Shown here one piece after another: positions 23,609 through 32,353 of a stretch of DNA of 64,000 nucleotides. Where the stretch lies: NCBI RefSeq assembly GCF_042679605.1, contig NZ_JBHTMU010000017.1, positions 18,597 to 82,596 of the forward strand, given 5' to 3'. Origin of the DNA: Litorisediminicola beolgyonensis (GTDB lineage: Bacteria > Pseudomonadota > Alphaproteobacteria > Rhodobacterales > Rhodobacteraceae). Below the pieces are notes generated by a model. That model searched no databases and was not told the DNA's origin. It saw only the letters and a program-made list of their open reading frames with translations. Numbering within the stretch: the stretch's first letter is position 1; the number at the start of each line of letters is the position of its first letter. Made by a program: the position numbers and the translations under genes.

Positions 23609-25663
23609 ATGGACACGATGATCGAACTGCCGGCCATGCGCCGGTCGGCGGAGCTTGCGCCGAACACGGCCGATGCCGACAGCCGCACCGTCGAGGTGGT
23701 CTGGTCGGCCGGGGCCCGCGTGCGGCGCGCCACCTTCTTCGGTGAGCCCTACGACGAGGAGCTGAGCCTCGATCCGGCCCATGTGCGGCTCGACCGGCTG
23801 AACGCGGGCGCGCCGTTCCTGAAGGTGCACGAGCTCGACACGCTCGACGCGGTGATCGGCTCGGTCGTGCCAGGCTCGGCGCGGATCGAGAACGGCCGCG
23901 GTATCGCCCTGGTGCGGATCAGCGAGCGCGCCGATGTCGAGCCGATCTGGCGCGACATTCAGGCCGGGCACATCCGCGCGGTCTCCATCGGCTACCAGGT
24001 CCACCGCTTCGAGGTCTCGAAGCCCGAGGCCGCCCGCGAGCTCTGGCGCGCGGTGGACTGGACGCCGTTCGAGGTCTCCGCCGTCGCCGTCGGAGCAGAC
24101 CCGGCAGCGGGCTTCCGCGCCCAGCATCCCCTTCACGACTGCGTCCTCCACCGCCGGGACGCCCCCACAGAGCAAGGAGCATCCCCGATGACGGACAAGA
24201 CCCAGACCCCGGCGCGCGACGCCGCAACCCCCGCCACCACCCAGCCGACCGAGCCGGTCGAAACCGAGGACACCACCATGACCGAGCCGAATGCGGCTGC
24301 GCCCGACCCGAAGGTCGCCGCCAGCGAGACGCGCGCGCAGCCGAAGACGCAGGCAACGCCGGCGCCCGACACCGAAGCGGTCGCCACCCGCGCCCGCGAG
24401 GCCGAGCGTGACCGGGTCTCCACCATCTACGATCTGGCCGGGCGGCTGAACCTCGAGCGCGGCTTCGCCGAGGATCTGGTCAAGCGTGGCGTCAGCGTGG
24501 ACGAGTCCCGCCGCCTGATCCTCGATCAGGTCGCGGCGAAGTCCGACGAGACCCGGACCTTCCCCCATGTCTCGGTCCCCCTCGGCGGCAGGGACGAGCG
24601 CATCGCCCGCCGCGACGCGGTGGCGAATGCGCTGCTGCACCGCTACAGCCCGACGCTGTTCCAGCTGGAGGACGCCGCCCGCCAGTACCGCGGCATGACG
24701 CTGCTGGAGCTCGCCCGCGAAAGCCTCGGCAATGCCGGGGTGAACACCCGCGGTCTGTCGCGCGACGAGGTGGCGACGCGGGCGTTGCACTCGACTTCGG
24801 ACTTCCCCGAGATCCTGTCGGCGGTGACCAACAAGACCCTGCGGCAGGCCTACGAGGCCTATCCCCGCACCTTCATGCTGTTCTGTCGCCAGGTGCTCGC
24901 CACCGACTTCAAGGCCATGCACCGGGTCCAGCTCGGCGAGGCCCCGCAGCTGCTCGAGGTGGGCGAGAGCGGCGAGTTCAAGCGTGGGACGCTCGGCGAG
25001 AGCAAGGAGAGCTACAAGGTCAAGACCTATGGCCGGGTGGTCGCGATCACCCGCCAGACGCTGATCAACGACGATCTGGACGCCTTCACCCGGATCCCGG
25101 CGATGTACGGCAACTCCATCGCTCAGCTGGAGTCGGACGTGGTCTGGGGGATCATCACCGCCAACCCGGCGATGGCCGATGGCAACGCGCTGTTCCACAC
25201 CACCCACAAGAACCTCGCCGGGACCGGCGCTGCGCTCGACGTCGGCAGCGTCGGTGCGGCCCGAGCGGCGATGGCCAAGCAGACCGGTCTCGACAAGAAG
25301 ACGGTGCTGAACGTCCGCCCCGCCTTCCTGATCGTGCCCGCCTCGCTGGAGCTGAAGGCCGAGCAGCTGGTCGCCCAGAACCTCGTGCCCGCCGCGACCT
25401 CCAGCGTGGTGCCGCAGTCGATCCGGACGCTGGCGCCGATCAGCGAGCCCCGCCTCGACGCCGCCAGCGAGACCGCCTGGTATCTGGCCGCCAGCCCGAA
25501 CCAGATCGACACCATCGAGTACGCCTATCTCGAGGGTCAGCAGGGCGCCTACATCGAGACGCGCAACGGCTTCGACGTCGATGGCGTCGAGATCAAGTGC
25601 CGCCTCGACTTCGGCGCCAAGGCCATCGACTGGCGCGGCCTCTACAAGAACCCGGGCGCGTAA
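23609..25663 (+). CDS. Prohead protease-major capsid protein fusion
   Basis: A 684-aa fusion. Residues 1-175 are an HK97/S78-type prohead protease with His74 (LKVHELD) and Ser126 (AVSIGYQV) as likely catalytic residues. Residues about 180-280 are a Thr/Pro/Ala-rich, then helical scaffold-like linker. Residues about 370-684 form the capsid domain, like the Mu gpT major head subunit (GNSIAQLESDVVWG, NALFHTTHKNLAG). The protease would cleave itself off during head maturation. Such fusions are known in this phage type. Confidence 0.9.
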   Translation: MDTMIELPAMRRSAELAPNTADADSRTVEVVWSAGARVRRATFFGEPYDEELSLDPAHVRLDRLNAGAPFLKVHELDTLDAVIGSVVPGSARIENGRGIALVRISERADVEPIWRDIQAGHIRAVSIGYQVHRFEVSKPEAARELWRAVDWTPFEVSAVAVGADPAAGFRAQHPLHDCVLHRRDAPTEQGASPMTDKTQTPARDAATPATTQPTEPVETEDTTMTEPNAAAPDPKVAASETRAQPKTQATPAPDTEAVATRAREAERDRVSTIYDLAGRLNLERGFAEDLVKRGVSVDESRRLILDQVAAKSDETRTFPHVSVPLGGRDERIARRDAVANALLHRYSPTLFQLEDAARQYRGMTLLELARESLGNAGVNTRGLSRDEVATRALHSTSDFPEILSAVTNKTLRQAYEAYPRTFMLFCRQVLATDFKAMHRVQLGEAPQLLEVGESGEFKRGTLGESKESYKVKTYGRVVAITRQTLINDDLDAFTRIPAMYGNSIAQLESDVVWGIITANPAMADGNALFHTTHKNLAGTGAALDVGSVGAARAAMAKQTGLDKKTVLNVRPAFLIVPASLELKAEQLVAQNLVPAATSSVVPQSIRTLAPISEPRLDAASETAWYLAASPNQIDTIEYAYLEGQQGAYIETRNGFDVDGVEIKCRLDFGAKAIDWRGLYKNPGA

Positions 25664-25740
25664 CCCGCACCCCATGCTGAACCCTGACATGCGGGCGGTC
25701 CTGACGGGCCGCCCTTGGTCTTTCCACGAGGATCCTCCCC

Positions 25741-26076
25741 ATGAAAACCTACGTCCAGCCCGGCAACACCATCACCCTGACCGCGCCCTATGCCGTCGCC
25801 TCCGGCGATGGCCTGCTCGTCGGTTCCATCTTCGGCATTGCCGCCGGGGCGGCCGCCCTCGGCGAGCCCGTCGAGGCCGCGCTCGTCGGCGTCTTCGACA
25901 TCATCAAGGTCGGCTCCCAGGCCTGGACCGTCGGCGCGAAGGTCTATTGGGACGACACCAACAAGCGCTGCACCACGGTCGCGACCGACAACACCCTCAT
26001 CGGCGTGGCCGTCGAGGCGGTGGCGAGCGGCGCGGGCGACACCATCGGCCGGGTGCGCCTGAACGCGGCCTTCTGA
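25741..26076 (+). CDS. DUF2190 capsid decoration-like protein
   Basis: A 111-aa beta-rich protein of the DUF2190 family (MKTYVQPGNTITLTAPYAV..., VGAKVYWDDTNKRCTT). Members lie next to the major capsid gene and are thought to be head decoration proteins. It has a good AGGATCC-type spacing upstream and its stop overlaps the next ATG. Confidence 0.85.
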   Translation: MKTYVQPGNTITLTAPYAVASGDGLLVGSIFGIAAGAAALGEPVEAALVGVFDIIKVGSQAWTVGAKVYWDDTNKRCTTVATDNTLIGVAVEAVASGAGDTIGRVRLNAAF

Positions 26077-26387
26077 TGAGCGCCTTCGCCGCCGCCGTGG
26101 GCGCGCTCTTCGGCGATCCGAACATCGGCCGGGACGCGGTCTACATCGCCGACGGCGGCGCGCCCCTGCTGGTGCGTACCGTCGCCCGGCGTGCGGACGC
26201 GGTCACCGACTTCGGCGACGCGCGGCTCTGGTCCGAAACCACCCGGATCGACCTGCGCGTGGCCGAGGTGGCGAACCCGCGCCCCGGCGACAGGATCGAG
26301 ATCGATGGCGACGCCTTCCTCATCCAGGGAGAGCCCGTCCGCGACCGCGAGCGGCTGGTCTGGACCGTGGATCTGAGGCCCGCGTGA
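26076..26387 (+). CDS. Head-tail joining protein
   Basis: A 103-aa small beta-rich protein (MSAFAAAVGALFGDPNIGRDA) in the position of lambda FII-like/head-completion proteins, between DUF2190 and the gp10-like gene. Residues NPRPGDRIEIDGDAFLIQGE are typical for this group of head-tail attachment proteins. TGATG and GTGA overlaps on both sides show coupling. Confidence 0.75.
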   Translation: MSAFAAAVGALFGDPNIGRDAVYIADGGAPLLVRTVARRADAVTDFGDARLWSETTRIDLRVAEVANPRPGDRIEIDGDAFLIQGEPVRDRERLVWTVDLRPA

Positions 26388-27013
26388 AACTGAAGCTCGA
26401 CATCGATCCCGACATCGTCGCGATGATGGCGGCGGAGGTCGCGGCGGGCGAACGCGCTGTGACCGCCGCAATGCGCGAGGCCGGGACCGAGCTCAAGACA
26501 GCTTGGCGCACCCAGATCACCAGTGCGGGGCTTGGGCCCCGGCTCGCCAACTCGATCCGCAACCAGAACTTCCCGAGGTCGGGCGAAAGCCTGGATGCCG
26601 CGGCGCTGGTCTGGTCAAAAGCGCCGGTCATCGTCGGCGCGCATGACACGGGGCCGCTGATCCGCTCGAAGATTGGGTTCTGGCTGGCGATCCCGCTGCC
26701 CGCCGCAGGCAAGTCCCTGCGCGGCGGCCGGATCACCCCCGGCGAATGGGAACGGCGACGTGGGCTGCGCCTGCGCTTCGTCTATCGCCGCACAGGTCCG
26801 AGCCTGCTGGTGGCGGAGGGACGGCTGAACACGAAGGGTCAGGCGGTGGTGTCGCGCTCGAAGACCGGGCGCGGCAAGGTCACCGCGTCGATCTTCCTGC
26901 TGGTGCCGCAGGTCAAGCTGCCGAAGCGGCTGGATCTGGCGCGGGACGCGGACCGTGCGCTGGACAGCGTGCCGGGGCTGATCGTGGCGAATTGGGTGGA
27001 GGCGAAGCTGTAG
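26384..27013 (+). CDS. DUF6441-like tail completion protein
   Basis: A 209-aa protein that begins at GTG 26384, overlapping the previous stop. It has an N-terminal helix and a beta-rich core with the GAHDTGPLIRSK segment, as in HK97 gp10/DUF6441-like proteins. These plug the connector or start the tail. The expected next gene (tail terminator) is displaced 880 bp to the right by an oppositely oriented cargo gene. Confidence 0.7.
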   Translation: MKLKLDIDPDIVAMMAAEVAAGERAVTAAMREAGTELKTAWRTQITSAGLGPRLANSIRNQNFPRSGESLDAAALVWSKAPVIVGAHDTGPLIRSKIGFWLAIPLPAAGKSLRGGRITPGEWERRRGLRLRFVYRRTGPSLLVAEGRLNTKGQAVVSRSKTGRGKVTASIFLLVPQVKLPKRLDLARDADRALDSVPGLIVANWVEAKL

Positions 27014-27046
27014 GAAACTTCAACGAGCCGGGTCCTTGGCAAGGGC

Positions 27047-27835
27047 CTACCGAGCGAGTTTCCGAAGCTTCTGTCTCAACGACTGTGATGCGTGTTGCAG
27101 CCAGTCGACGCGATAACGGACTGGATCCTTCGGGTTCAGATCCTGCGGATCCTTCAGGCCAAGATAGATGTCGACTTGGCTTCCGCTGGATCGTGAGGGA
27201 TGCGCGAGTGCTCCGAGAAGTTGTTCCTCCTGAATATGCCCCTGCGCGACGCACCAGTGGAGCGCATCAAGGGGCGTGGGCCCAAGCGCAAGGAAAAAGG
27301 CGTTATGTGGCAAGGCTTGCAAGGATGGCAGGAAATCCCTGTGGAAACCGGCAGCGAAGGCCTCGGATCGTAGAACTTGGTCAAAGCTGCCAGCGAACAT
27401 CTTCCCATTTCTGAACGCTGCATGCGGAATGACGGAGGTGGCATGGAGTGCATCGTACGAAGTTGACCACAGCTCACCCGCGTCTCGGACGCCCAGCAAC
27501 TCGTTGATCTTCGTTGCATTGAGCATCTTCACAAGGTTGGGGCGCATCGATTCATCCCCAAACGCCGCGAGGCTCTTCACCTGATAAAGGATCTGATCTT
27601 CGTTCATTCCTCTGGAGGACAGCGCCTTCACTTCATCGTATGCGAGCAGCATTTGGTGCGGTCCCGGCGTAATGCCGACAATCACGATTCTGGCGCACTT
27701 ATTTACGTACTCGAATGGCATATAGAAGACGGTATCTCGTCCTCGTTGATCCACCACGAGTGCTGGATCATTTGCAGCCGAAGCGCCTCGTGACTCAATT
27801 ACATGTCGGTATTTCGGGAAAAGAACAGGCTGCAA
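27047..27835 (-). CDS. Uracil-DNA glycosylase-like cargo protein
   Basis: A 262-aa protein encoded against the tail operon. GITPG at residues 54-58 resembles motif 1 of uracil-DNA glycosylase families 4/5, and HPSRSSG at about 212-218, after a FFLALGPTPLDAL strand, resembles motif 2. That implies a DNA-base glycosylase fold, but the catalytic residue is not certain. Start is the TTG at 27835 because GGAGGA lies 6 nt upstream; longer frames would run into the tail-terminator gene. Codon use is more AT-rich than the flanking genes, pointing to a phage moron. Confidence 0.6.
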   Translation of the reverse strand: MQPVLFPKYRHVIESRGASAANDPALVVDQRGRDTVFYMPFEYVNKCARIVIVGITPGPHQMLLAYDEVKALSSRGMNEDQILYQVKSLAAFGDESMRPNLVKMLNATKINELLGVRDAGELWSTSYDALHATSVIPHAAFRNGKMFAGSFDQVLRSEAFAAGFHRDFLPSLQALPHNAFFLALGPTPLDALHWCVAQGHIQEEQLLGALAHPSRSSGSQVDIYLGLKDPQDLNPKDPVRYRVDWLQHASQSLRQKLRKLAR

Positions 27836-27890
27836 TCTCGATCCTCCACTGACGATCAATGAAGTATCTGTAAGCGAACGGCTTTCCAAG

Positions 27891-28310
27891 ATGCCCACCT
27901 CTCGTGAAACCATCCTCGCCGCGCTGCACACACGGCTCTCGGCGCTGCCCGCCACGGCCCTGCGCGGCGACGTGCTGCCCGAACGCGTGCCCGCAGAGGG
28001 CCTGCTGATCCTGCGCGACGGCGAACCCGGCGAGCCCGAAGTGACGCTGTCGCCGCTGCAGTACCACTACCAGCACCGCGCCGAGATCGAGGCGGTCGTG
28101 CAGGGCCCCGACCGTGACGCTGCCTTCGACACGTTGACCGCCAGCATCGGCTCGAGGCTTGCCGCTGACCGCACGTTGGGCGGGCTCTGCGATTGGGTCG
28201 AGGCCGAAGCGCCGCGGCCCGTGGATCTGTCGGTCGAAGGCGCGGCGAACCTGAAGGCCGCCGTGATCCCGGTGGTGCTGCACTATTCCACGGCCGACGC
28301 TCTGGCCTGA
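27891..28310 (+). CDS. Tail terminator-like protein
   Basis: A 139-aa protein (MPTSRETILAALHTRLSALPA...) resembling lambda gpU-type tail terminators: N-terminal helix, then a beta sheet and a final helix. Conserved text LSPLQYHYQHRAEIEAVVQG is typical of this family in alphaproteobacterial prophages (sometimes misnamed acyl-CoA transferase). It precedes the tail tube gene as expected. Confidence 0.75.
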   Translation: MPTSRETILAALHTRLSALPATALRGDVLPERVPAEGLLILRDGEPGEPEVTLSPLQYHYQHRAEIEAVVQGPDRDAAFDTLTASIGSRLAADRTLGGLCDWVEAEAPRPVDLSVEGAANLKAAVIPVVLHYSTADALA

Positions 28311-28334
28311 CCCCGACAACCCGAGGAGAACACC

Positions 28335-29276
28335 ATGGCACGAGCCCAGGGGGCGCGGGCGCTGATGGCGCTTGCGTTCGAGACGACCTATGGAACGCCG
28401 CCCGCGAGCGGCTTCACCCGCATGCCCTTCGCCAGCACCTCGCTCGGCGCGGAGCAGCCGCTCCTCAATTCCGAGCTTCTCGGCTACGGCCGCGATCCGC
28501 TGGCGCCGATCAAGGACGCGGTGACGGCGGACGGCGACATCGTCGTGCCGCTCGACGCGGAGGCCTTCGGCTTCTGGCTGAAGGCGGCCTTCGGCGCGCC
28601 GACGACCACGGGCGTGGAAGCACCGTACAGCCACGAATTCCAGTCGGGGTCCTGGACGCTGCCCTCGATGGCGATCGAGACCGGCATGCCGGAGGTGCCG
28701 CGATACGCGATGTACTCGGGCTGCGTGCTCGACCAGATCACCTGGCAGATGCAGCGATCGGGCCTGTTGACGGCCACAGCGCGGCTGGTGGCGCAGGGCG
28801 AGACGGTCGGGACCACGACCAGCGCCGGAACGCCCGCCGCACTGGAGCTGAAGCGCTTCGGCCATTTCAACGGCGCGATCAGCCGCAACGGCACAGCGCT
28901 CGGCAACGTGGTCTCCGCGGAGATCACCTATGCCAACAATCTCGACCGGATCGAGACGATCCGCTCGGACGGCCGCATCGACGGTGCGGACCCGTCCATC
29001 GCCGCGCTGACCGGTCGGATCGAGGTGCGCTTCGCCGACCAGACGCTGGTGACGCAGGCGATCAACGGCGAGGCCTGCGAGATGGAATTCGCCTATGTCC
29101 TGCCGTCCGGCGAGAGCTTCACCTTCACCGTGCACGCCGTCTACCTGCCGCGCCCGCGGATCGAGATTTCCGGGCCGCAGGGCGTGCAGGCCACCTTCGA
29201 CTGGCAGGCCGCCCGCGACAGCGTTGTCGGCCGGATGTGCACAGCAACCCTGATCAACGACATCGAGGTGTACTGA
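28335..29276 (+). CDS. Major tail tube protein
   Basis: A 313-aa tail tube protein. It has two halves: a beta-barrel with the LPSMAIETGMPEVPRYAMYSGC region, and a second one with the GEACEMEFAYVLPSGES region, as in the Phage_TTP family of non-contractile tails. A GAGGAG site precedes the ATG. No sheath gene exists nearby, so the phage is a siphovirus. Confidence 0.85.
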   Translation: MARAQGARALMALAFETTYGTPPASGFTRMPFASTSLGAEQPLLNSELLGYGRDPLAPIKDAVTADGDIVVPLDAEAFGFWLKAAFGAPTTTGVEAPYSHEFQSGSWTLPSMAIETGMPEVPRYAMYSGCVLDQITWQMQRSGLLTATARLVAQGETVGTTTSAGTPAALELKRFGHFNGAISRNGTALGNVVSAEITYANNLDRIETIRSDGRIDGADPSIAALTGRIEVRFADQTLVTQAINGEACEMEFAYVLPSGESFTFTVHAVYLPRPRIEISGPQGVQATFDWQAARDSVVGRMCTATLINDIEVY

Positions 29277-29278
29277 CG

Positions 29279-29716
29279 ATGCTGACGCTCGACCTGACCA
29301 ATGCCCCGCGCTGGCATGACCTCGCGCCCGGCGTCCGGGTGCAGTTGCGCCCGCTGACCACGGTGCTGATGGTGGCGACGCGAAGCGATCCCGCCGTAGA
29401 AGCGGTGCCCGAGGACGCCTCTGACGAGGAGCGCGCCGTCGCCTTCGCCAAAGCGCTCGCGCGGCGTGCCGTGCTCGCCTGGGACGGCATCGGCGATACC
29501 GACGGCAAGCCCATTGACCCGAGTCCGGACGCCGTCGATGCCCTTCTCGACCTCTGGCCGATCTTCGAGGCCTTCCAGTTGACCTATGTCTCGAAGGGCC
29601 TGCTGCTGGAACAGGAAAAAAACTCCTCCTCGCTCTCGCCGAATGGTCCTTCGGCGGGGGCGAGCGCTACTGCGAAGCCTGCGAGCGAGCCTGCCCGGAC
29701 TGCCCGGCGCGGCTGA
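29279..29716 (+). CDS. Tail assembly chaperone, zero-frame product (G-like)
   Basis: A 145-aa protein between tube and tape-measure genes, the standard place for the tail chaperone pair. The first 110 residues look structured; the last 30 are Ser/Ala/Pro-rich and end when the zero frame terminates. At 29617-29623 the mRNA reads A AAA AAC in the zero frame, a canonical -1 slippery heptamer, so the longer G-T product described next should be made by frameshifting. Confidence 0.8.
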   Translation: MLTLDLTNAPRWHDLAPGVRVQLRPLTTVLMVATRSDPAVEAVPEDASDEERAVAFAKALARRAVLAWDGIGDTDGKPIDPSPDAVDALLDLWPIFEAFQLTYVSKGLLLEQEKNSSSLSPNGPSAGASATAKPASEPARTARRG

Positions 29717-29943
29717 ACCGTCCGGAAACGCCGGAAGGTTGGCAGGTCTGGGATCTCGTCGGCCGCCTTGGCGGTCAGCTGCGCGTGCTGCCGGGCGCCG
29801 TGATTGGCTGGGACATGTCGGCGGCGCTGGCCCTCGGGGACGCGCTCGGCGTGCCGCCGCTCGCCATGGCCGAACTGCTGCCCGTCATCGAAGCGGTGAT
29901 GGTCGCCAAGCTCAACGAACAGATGGATCACTCCCATGGCTGA
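29623..29943 (+). CDS. Tail assembly chaperone, -1 frameshift extension (T-like)
   Basis: This frame has no start codon of its own at its beginning. After a -1 slip at A AAA AAC it reads LLLALAEWSFGGGERYCEAC..., which includes CEACERACPDC cysteine pairs and a helical WDMSAALALGDALGVPP segment, and stops at 29941-29943, overlapping the tape-measure start by 8 bases. The fused product would be about 221 aa. Its G/C third positions and tight junction with the next gene support real coding. The extension would bind the tape measure protein. Confidence 0.75.
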   Translation, partial: LLLALAEWSFGGGERYCEACERACPDCPARLNRPETPEGWQVWDLVGRLGGQLRVLPGAVIGWDMSAALALGDALGVPPLAMAELLPVIEAVMVAKLNEQMDHSHG

Positions 29944-32353
29944 GAAGAGGGTCAGCGTCCGCCTCGCAGCGTTCGGCGGACGGCAGGTGCGCGCCGAGCT
30001 GGAAGGTGTCGGCGAAGCCGGGTCGCGCGGCTTCGGACGGCTGAGCCGGGAGATGGAGGCGGTGAACGCCCGGCTCGCGGCTTTCTCGCGCCGGGTCCGG
30101 GTCGCGGCCGCCGCTGCGGTGGCCGCCGCAGCCGCCGCTGGCGTGGCGATGATCCGCTCCGGCCTCCAGACGGTCGACGCGCAGTCCAAGCTCGCGCAGT
30201 CGCTCGGCACCACCGTCGCCTCGATCCAGACGCTCGAGCGCGCGGGCGAGCTGGCGGGCGTGTCGATGTCCGGTATCGAGCAGGCGACGAAGGACCTGAC
30301 GCGCCGTCTCAGCCAAGCTGCGGCCGGGACCGGCCCCGCCGCCGACGCGCTCGACCGGCTGGGGCTCTCGGCCAACGAGCTGATCGCGCTGCCGCTGGAC
30401 CAGCGGGTTGGTGCGATCAACGCCGCCATCGAGAGTTTCGTGCCTGCCGCCGAGCGCGCCGCCGTTGCGGGGCAGCTTTTCGGCGAGGAAGGCTCGATCG
30501 CCATGTCGCGGATCGACACGGCGACGCTGCGCCAGGCGACAGAGGACGTGCTTGCTTTTGGTGTGGTCGTCTCTGAACAGGATGCCGACCAGATCGAGCG
30601 GACGAACGACGCGATCTCCCGGCTCGGGCTGATCTGGCGCGGGTTGTCGAACCAGCTCGCAGTCGCCGCAGCCCCCGCGCTGGAGGCGGTTGCGGACGCC
30701 ATGGCAGCGCTTGCCAGTCGCACCGGGCCGCTTGGCGTCGCGATCCGCGGCCTCTTCGACAACATCGGCCGCCTGACCACCTACGCCGCGACCTTCGCCG
30801 CCTTCCTCGCGGGCCGCTGGGTCGCCGGCATGGCCGCTGCGGCGCTCTCGGTCCGGGGCCTCGCCACAGCACTGGTCGTCCTGCGCGGCGCGCTGATCCG
30901 GACCGGCATCGGCGCGCTGATCGTCGGTGCGGGTGAGCTCGTCTACCAGTTCACTCGCCTCGTCTCCGGCGCGGGCGGGTTCGGCGAGGCGATGTCGCTC
31001 CTGAAGGACCTCGCCGTCGAGGTCTGGGAGCGGATCCGCATGGGCGCGGCAGCGGCTGGGGCCGCTGCCACCGCGATGTTCTTCGACCTGAAGGCGGACG
31101 CCGCGTTGGCCACGCAGAGCGCCATCGAGAGCGTCGTGGCCTTCGGCAACACCGCCGCGAACACCTTCGAGGGTGCCTATGAGGCGATCAAGGCGATCTG
31201 GGGCTTGTTGCCCGCCGCCATCGGCGACCTGGCGTTCCAGGCCGCCAACAGCCTGATCGACGGCGTGGAAGCGATGCTGAACGGGGTGGTCTCGCGGATC
31301 AACACGTTCATCGGCGGGATCAATCAGGGCCTGGAAGCGCTCGGGTCCGAACGACGGATCTCGATTATCCCGGATCTTGAGCTGGGCCAGATTGAGAACC
31401 GGTTTGAGGGTGCTGCGAGGGCCGCGACGACTGCCGCGCAGACGGCGTTCGACCGGGCCTTCGAAGAGAACCCGCTCACAAACCCCGATCTCGGGCTCAC
31501 CGAGACGGCCAATTCTGCACTGGCCACAGCCAACACGTATCGCGGCGCCGCGCGGGATTTGGCCGAAGGTGCTCGTGCGCCACTTGCAAGCTGGCAGGCC
31601 CTGCGTGACGCTGTGCAGGGCAGCGCCGAGGGCGGCACCGATGCGCTGACTGAGGCAATGACTGCGGCGGAACGGTTCGAGACCGCGCTCGATGGGGCCG
31701 GACAGGCGGCGACCAATGCCGGTGCGGCCGCGGGTGCTGCGGCTGCTGCGGCCGAGCCCAACGTCGAGACGGCGGTCACCGGCTGGCAGGCGGTCACGGC
31801 GGCGCTGTCTGACTTCGCCAGCAAGGCCCGCGACATCGGAGGCGACATCGGCCAGAGCCTCGTCGGCGCCTTCCAGTCGGCCGAGAACGCGGTGGGCCAG
31901 TTCGTGAAGACCGGGAAGCTGAACTTCCGCGATCTCGTCACCACTCTGCTCGCCGATCTGGCCCAGCTCGCGGCGCGGCGGTTCATCCTCGGGCCGATCG
32001 CCAACGCGCTCTCTGGCGTGTTCTCCGGGGCGGGCGGCATTTTCGCGAACGTCCTGCATGCGGGCGGGATGGTCGGCTCTGCCGGGCCCTCGCGCATGGT
32101 CCCGGCCATGGCCTTCGCCGCTGCCCCGCGAATGCATGGCGGCGGGATGGCTGGGCTTCGTCACGACGAGGTGCCCGCGATCCTGCAGCGTGGAGAGCGG
32201 GTGCTGTCGCGACGCGAAGCGCAGAGCTACGGCGCAGGCGGCGGCGTCAATGTCACGATCATGGCCCGCGACGCCGAGAGTTTCCGGCAGTCCCGCACGC
32301 AGGTCGCGGCGGATATCGCCCGCGCCGTGTCGCTCGGGCGGAGGGGCATGTGA
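29936..32353 (+). CDS. Tail tape measure protein
   Basis: An 805-aa helical protein. The first 50 residues are a short beta/helix cap, then an Ala-rich hydrophobic run (about residues 58-72), long amphipathic helices, two membrane-like segments (about 280-330) and a C-terminal module with HGGGMAGLRHDEVPAILQRGE and VNVTIMARD, typical of lambda-like tape measure proteins in this clade. It sets tail length and helps eject DNA through the inner membrane. Its length predicts a tail of roughly 120 nm by the usual 1.5 A per residue rule. Confidence 0.9.
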   Translation: MAEKRVSVRLAAFGGRQVRAELEGVGEAGSRGFGRLSREMEAVNARLAAFSRRVRVAAAAAVAAAAAAGVAMIRSGLQTVDAQSKLAQSLGTTVASIQTLERAGELAGVSMSGIEQATKDLTRRLSQAAAGTGPAADALDRLGLSANELIALPLDQRVGAINAAIESFVPAAERAAVAGQLFGEEGSIAMSRIDTATLRQATEDVLAFGVVVSEQDADQIERTNDAISRLGLIWRGLSNQLAVAAAPALEAVADAMAALASRTGPLGVAIRGLFDNIGRLTTYAATFAAFLAGRWVAGMAAAALSVRGLATALVVLRGALIRTGIGALIVGAGELVYQFTRLVSGAGGFGEAMSLLKDLAVEVWERIRMGAAAAGAAATAMFFDLKADAALATQSAIESVVAFGNTAANTFEGAYEAIKAIWGLLPAAIGDLAFQAANSLIDGVEAMLNGVVSRINTFIGGINQGLEALGSERRISIIPDLELGQIENRFEGAARAATTAAQTAFDRAFEENPLTNPDLGLTETANSALATANTYRGAARDLAEGARAPLASWQALRDAVQGSAEGGTDALTEAMTAAERFETALDGAGQAATNAGAAAGAAAAAAEPNVETAVTGWQAVTAALSDFASKARDIGGDIGQSLVGAFQSAENAVGQFVKTGKLNFRDLVTTLLADLAQLAARRFILGPIANALSGVFSGAGGIFANVLHAGGMVGSAGPSRMVPAMAFAAAPRMHGGGMAGLRHDEVPAILQRGERVLSRREAQSYGAGGGVNVTIMARDAESFRQSRTQVAADIARAVSLGRRGM

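Noticed and set aside
30040..30150. GCC/GCG-rich tract resembling a simple repeat
   Set aside because: It encodes the Ala-rich hydrophobic start of the tape measure protein and is ordinary coding sequence.
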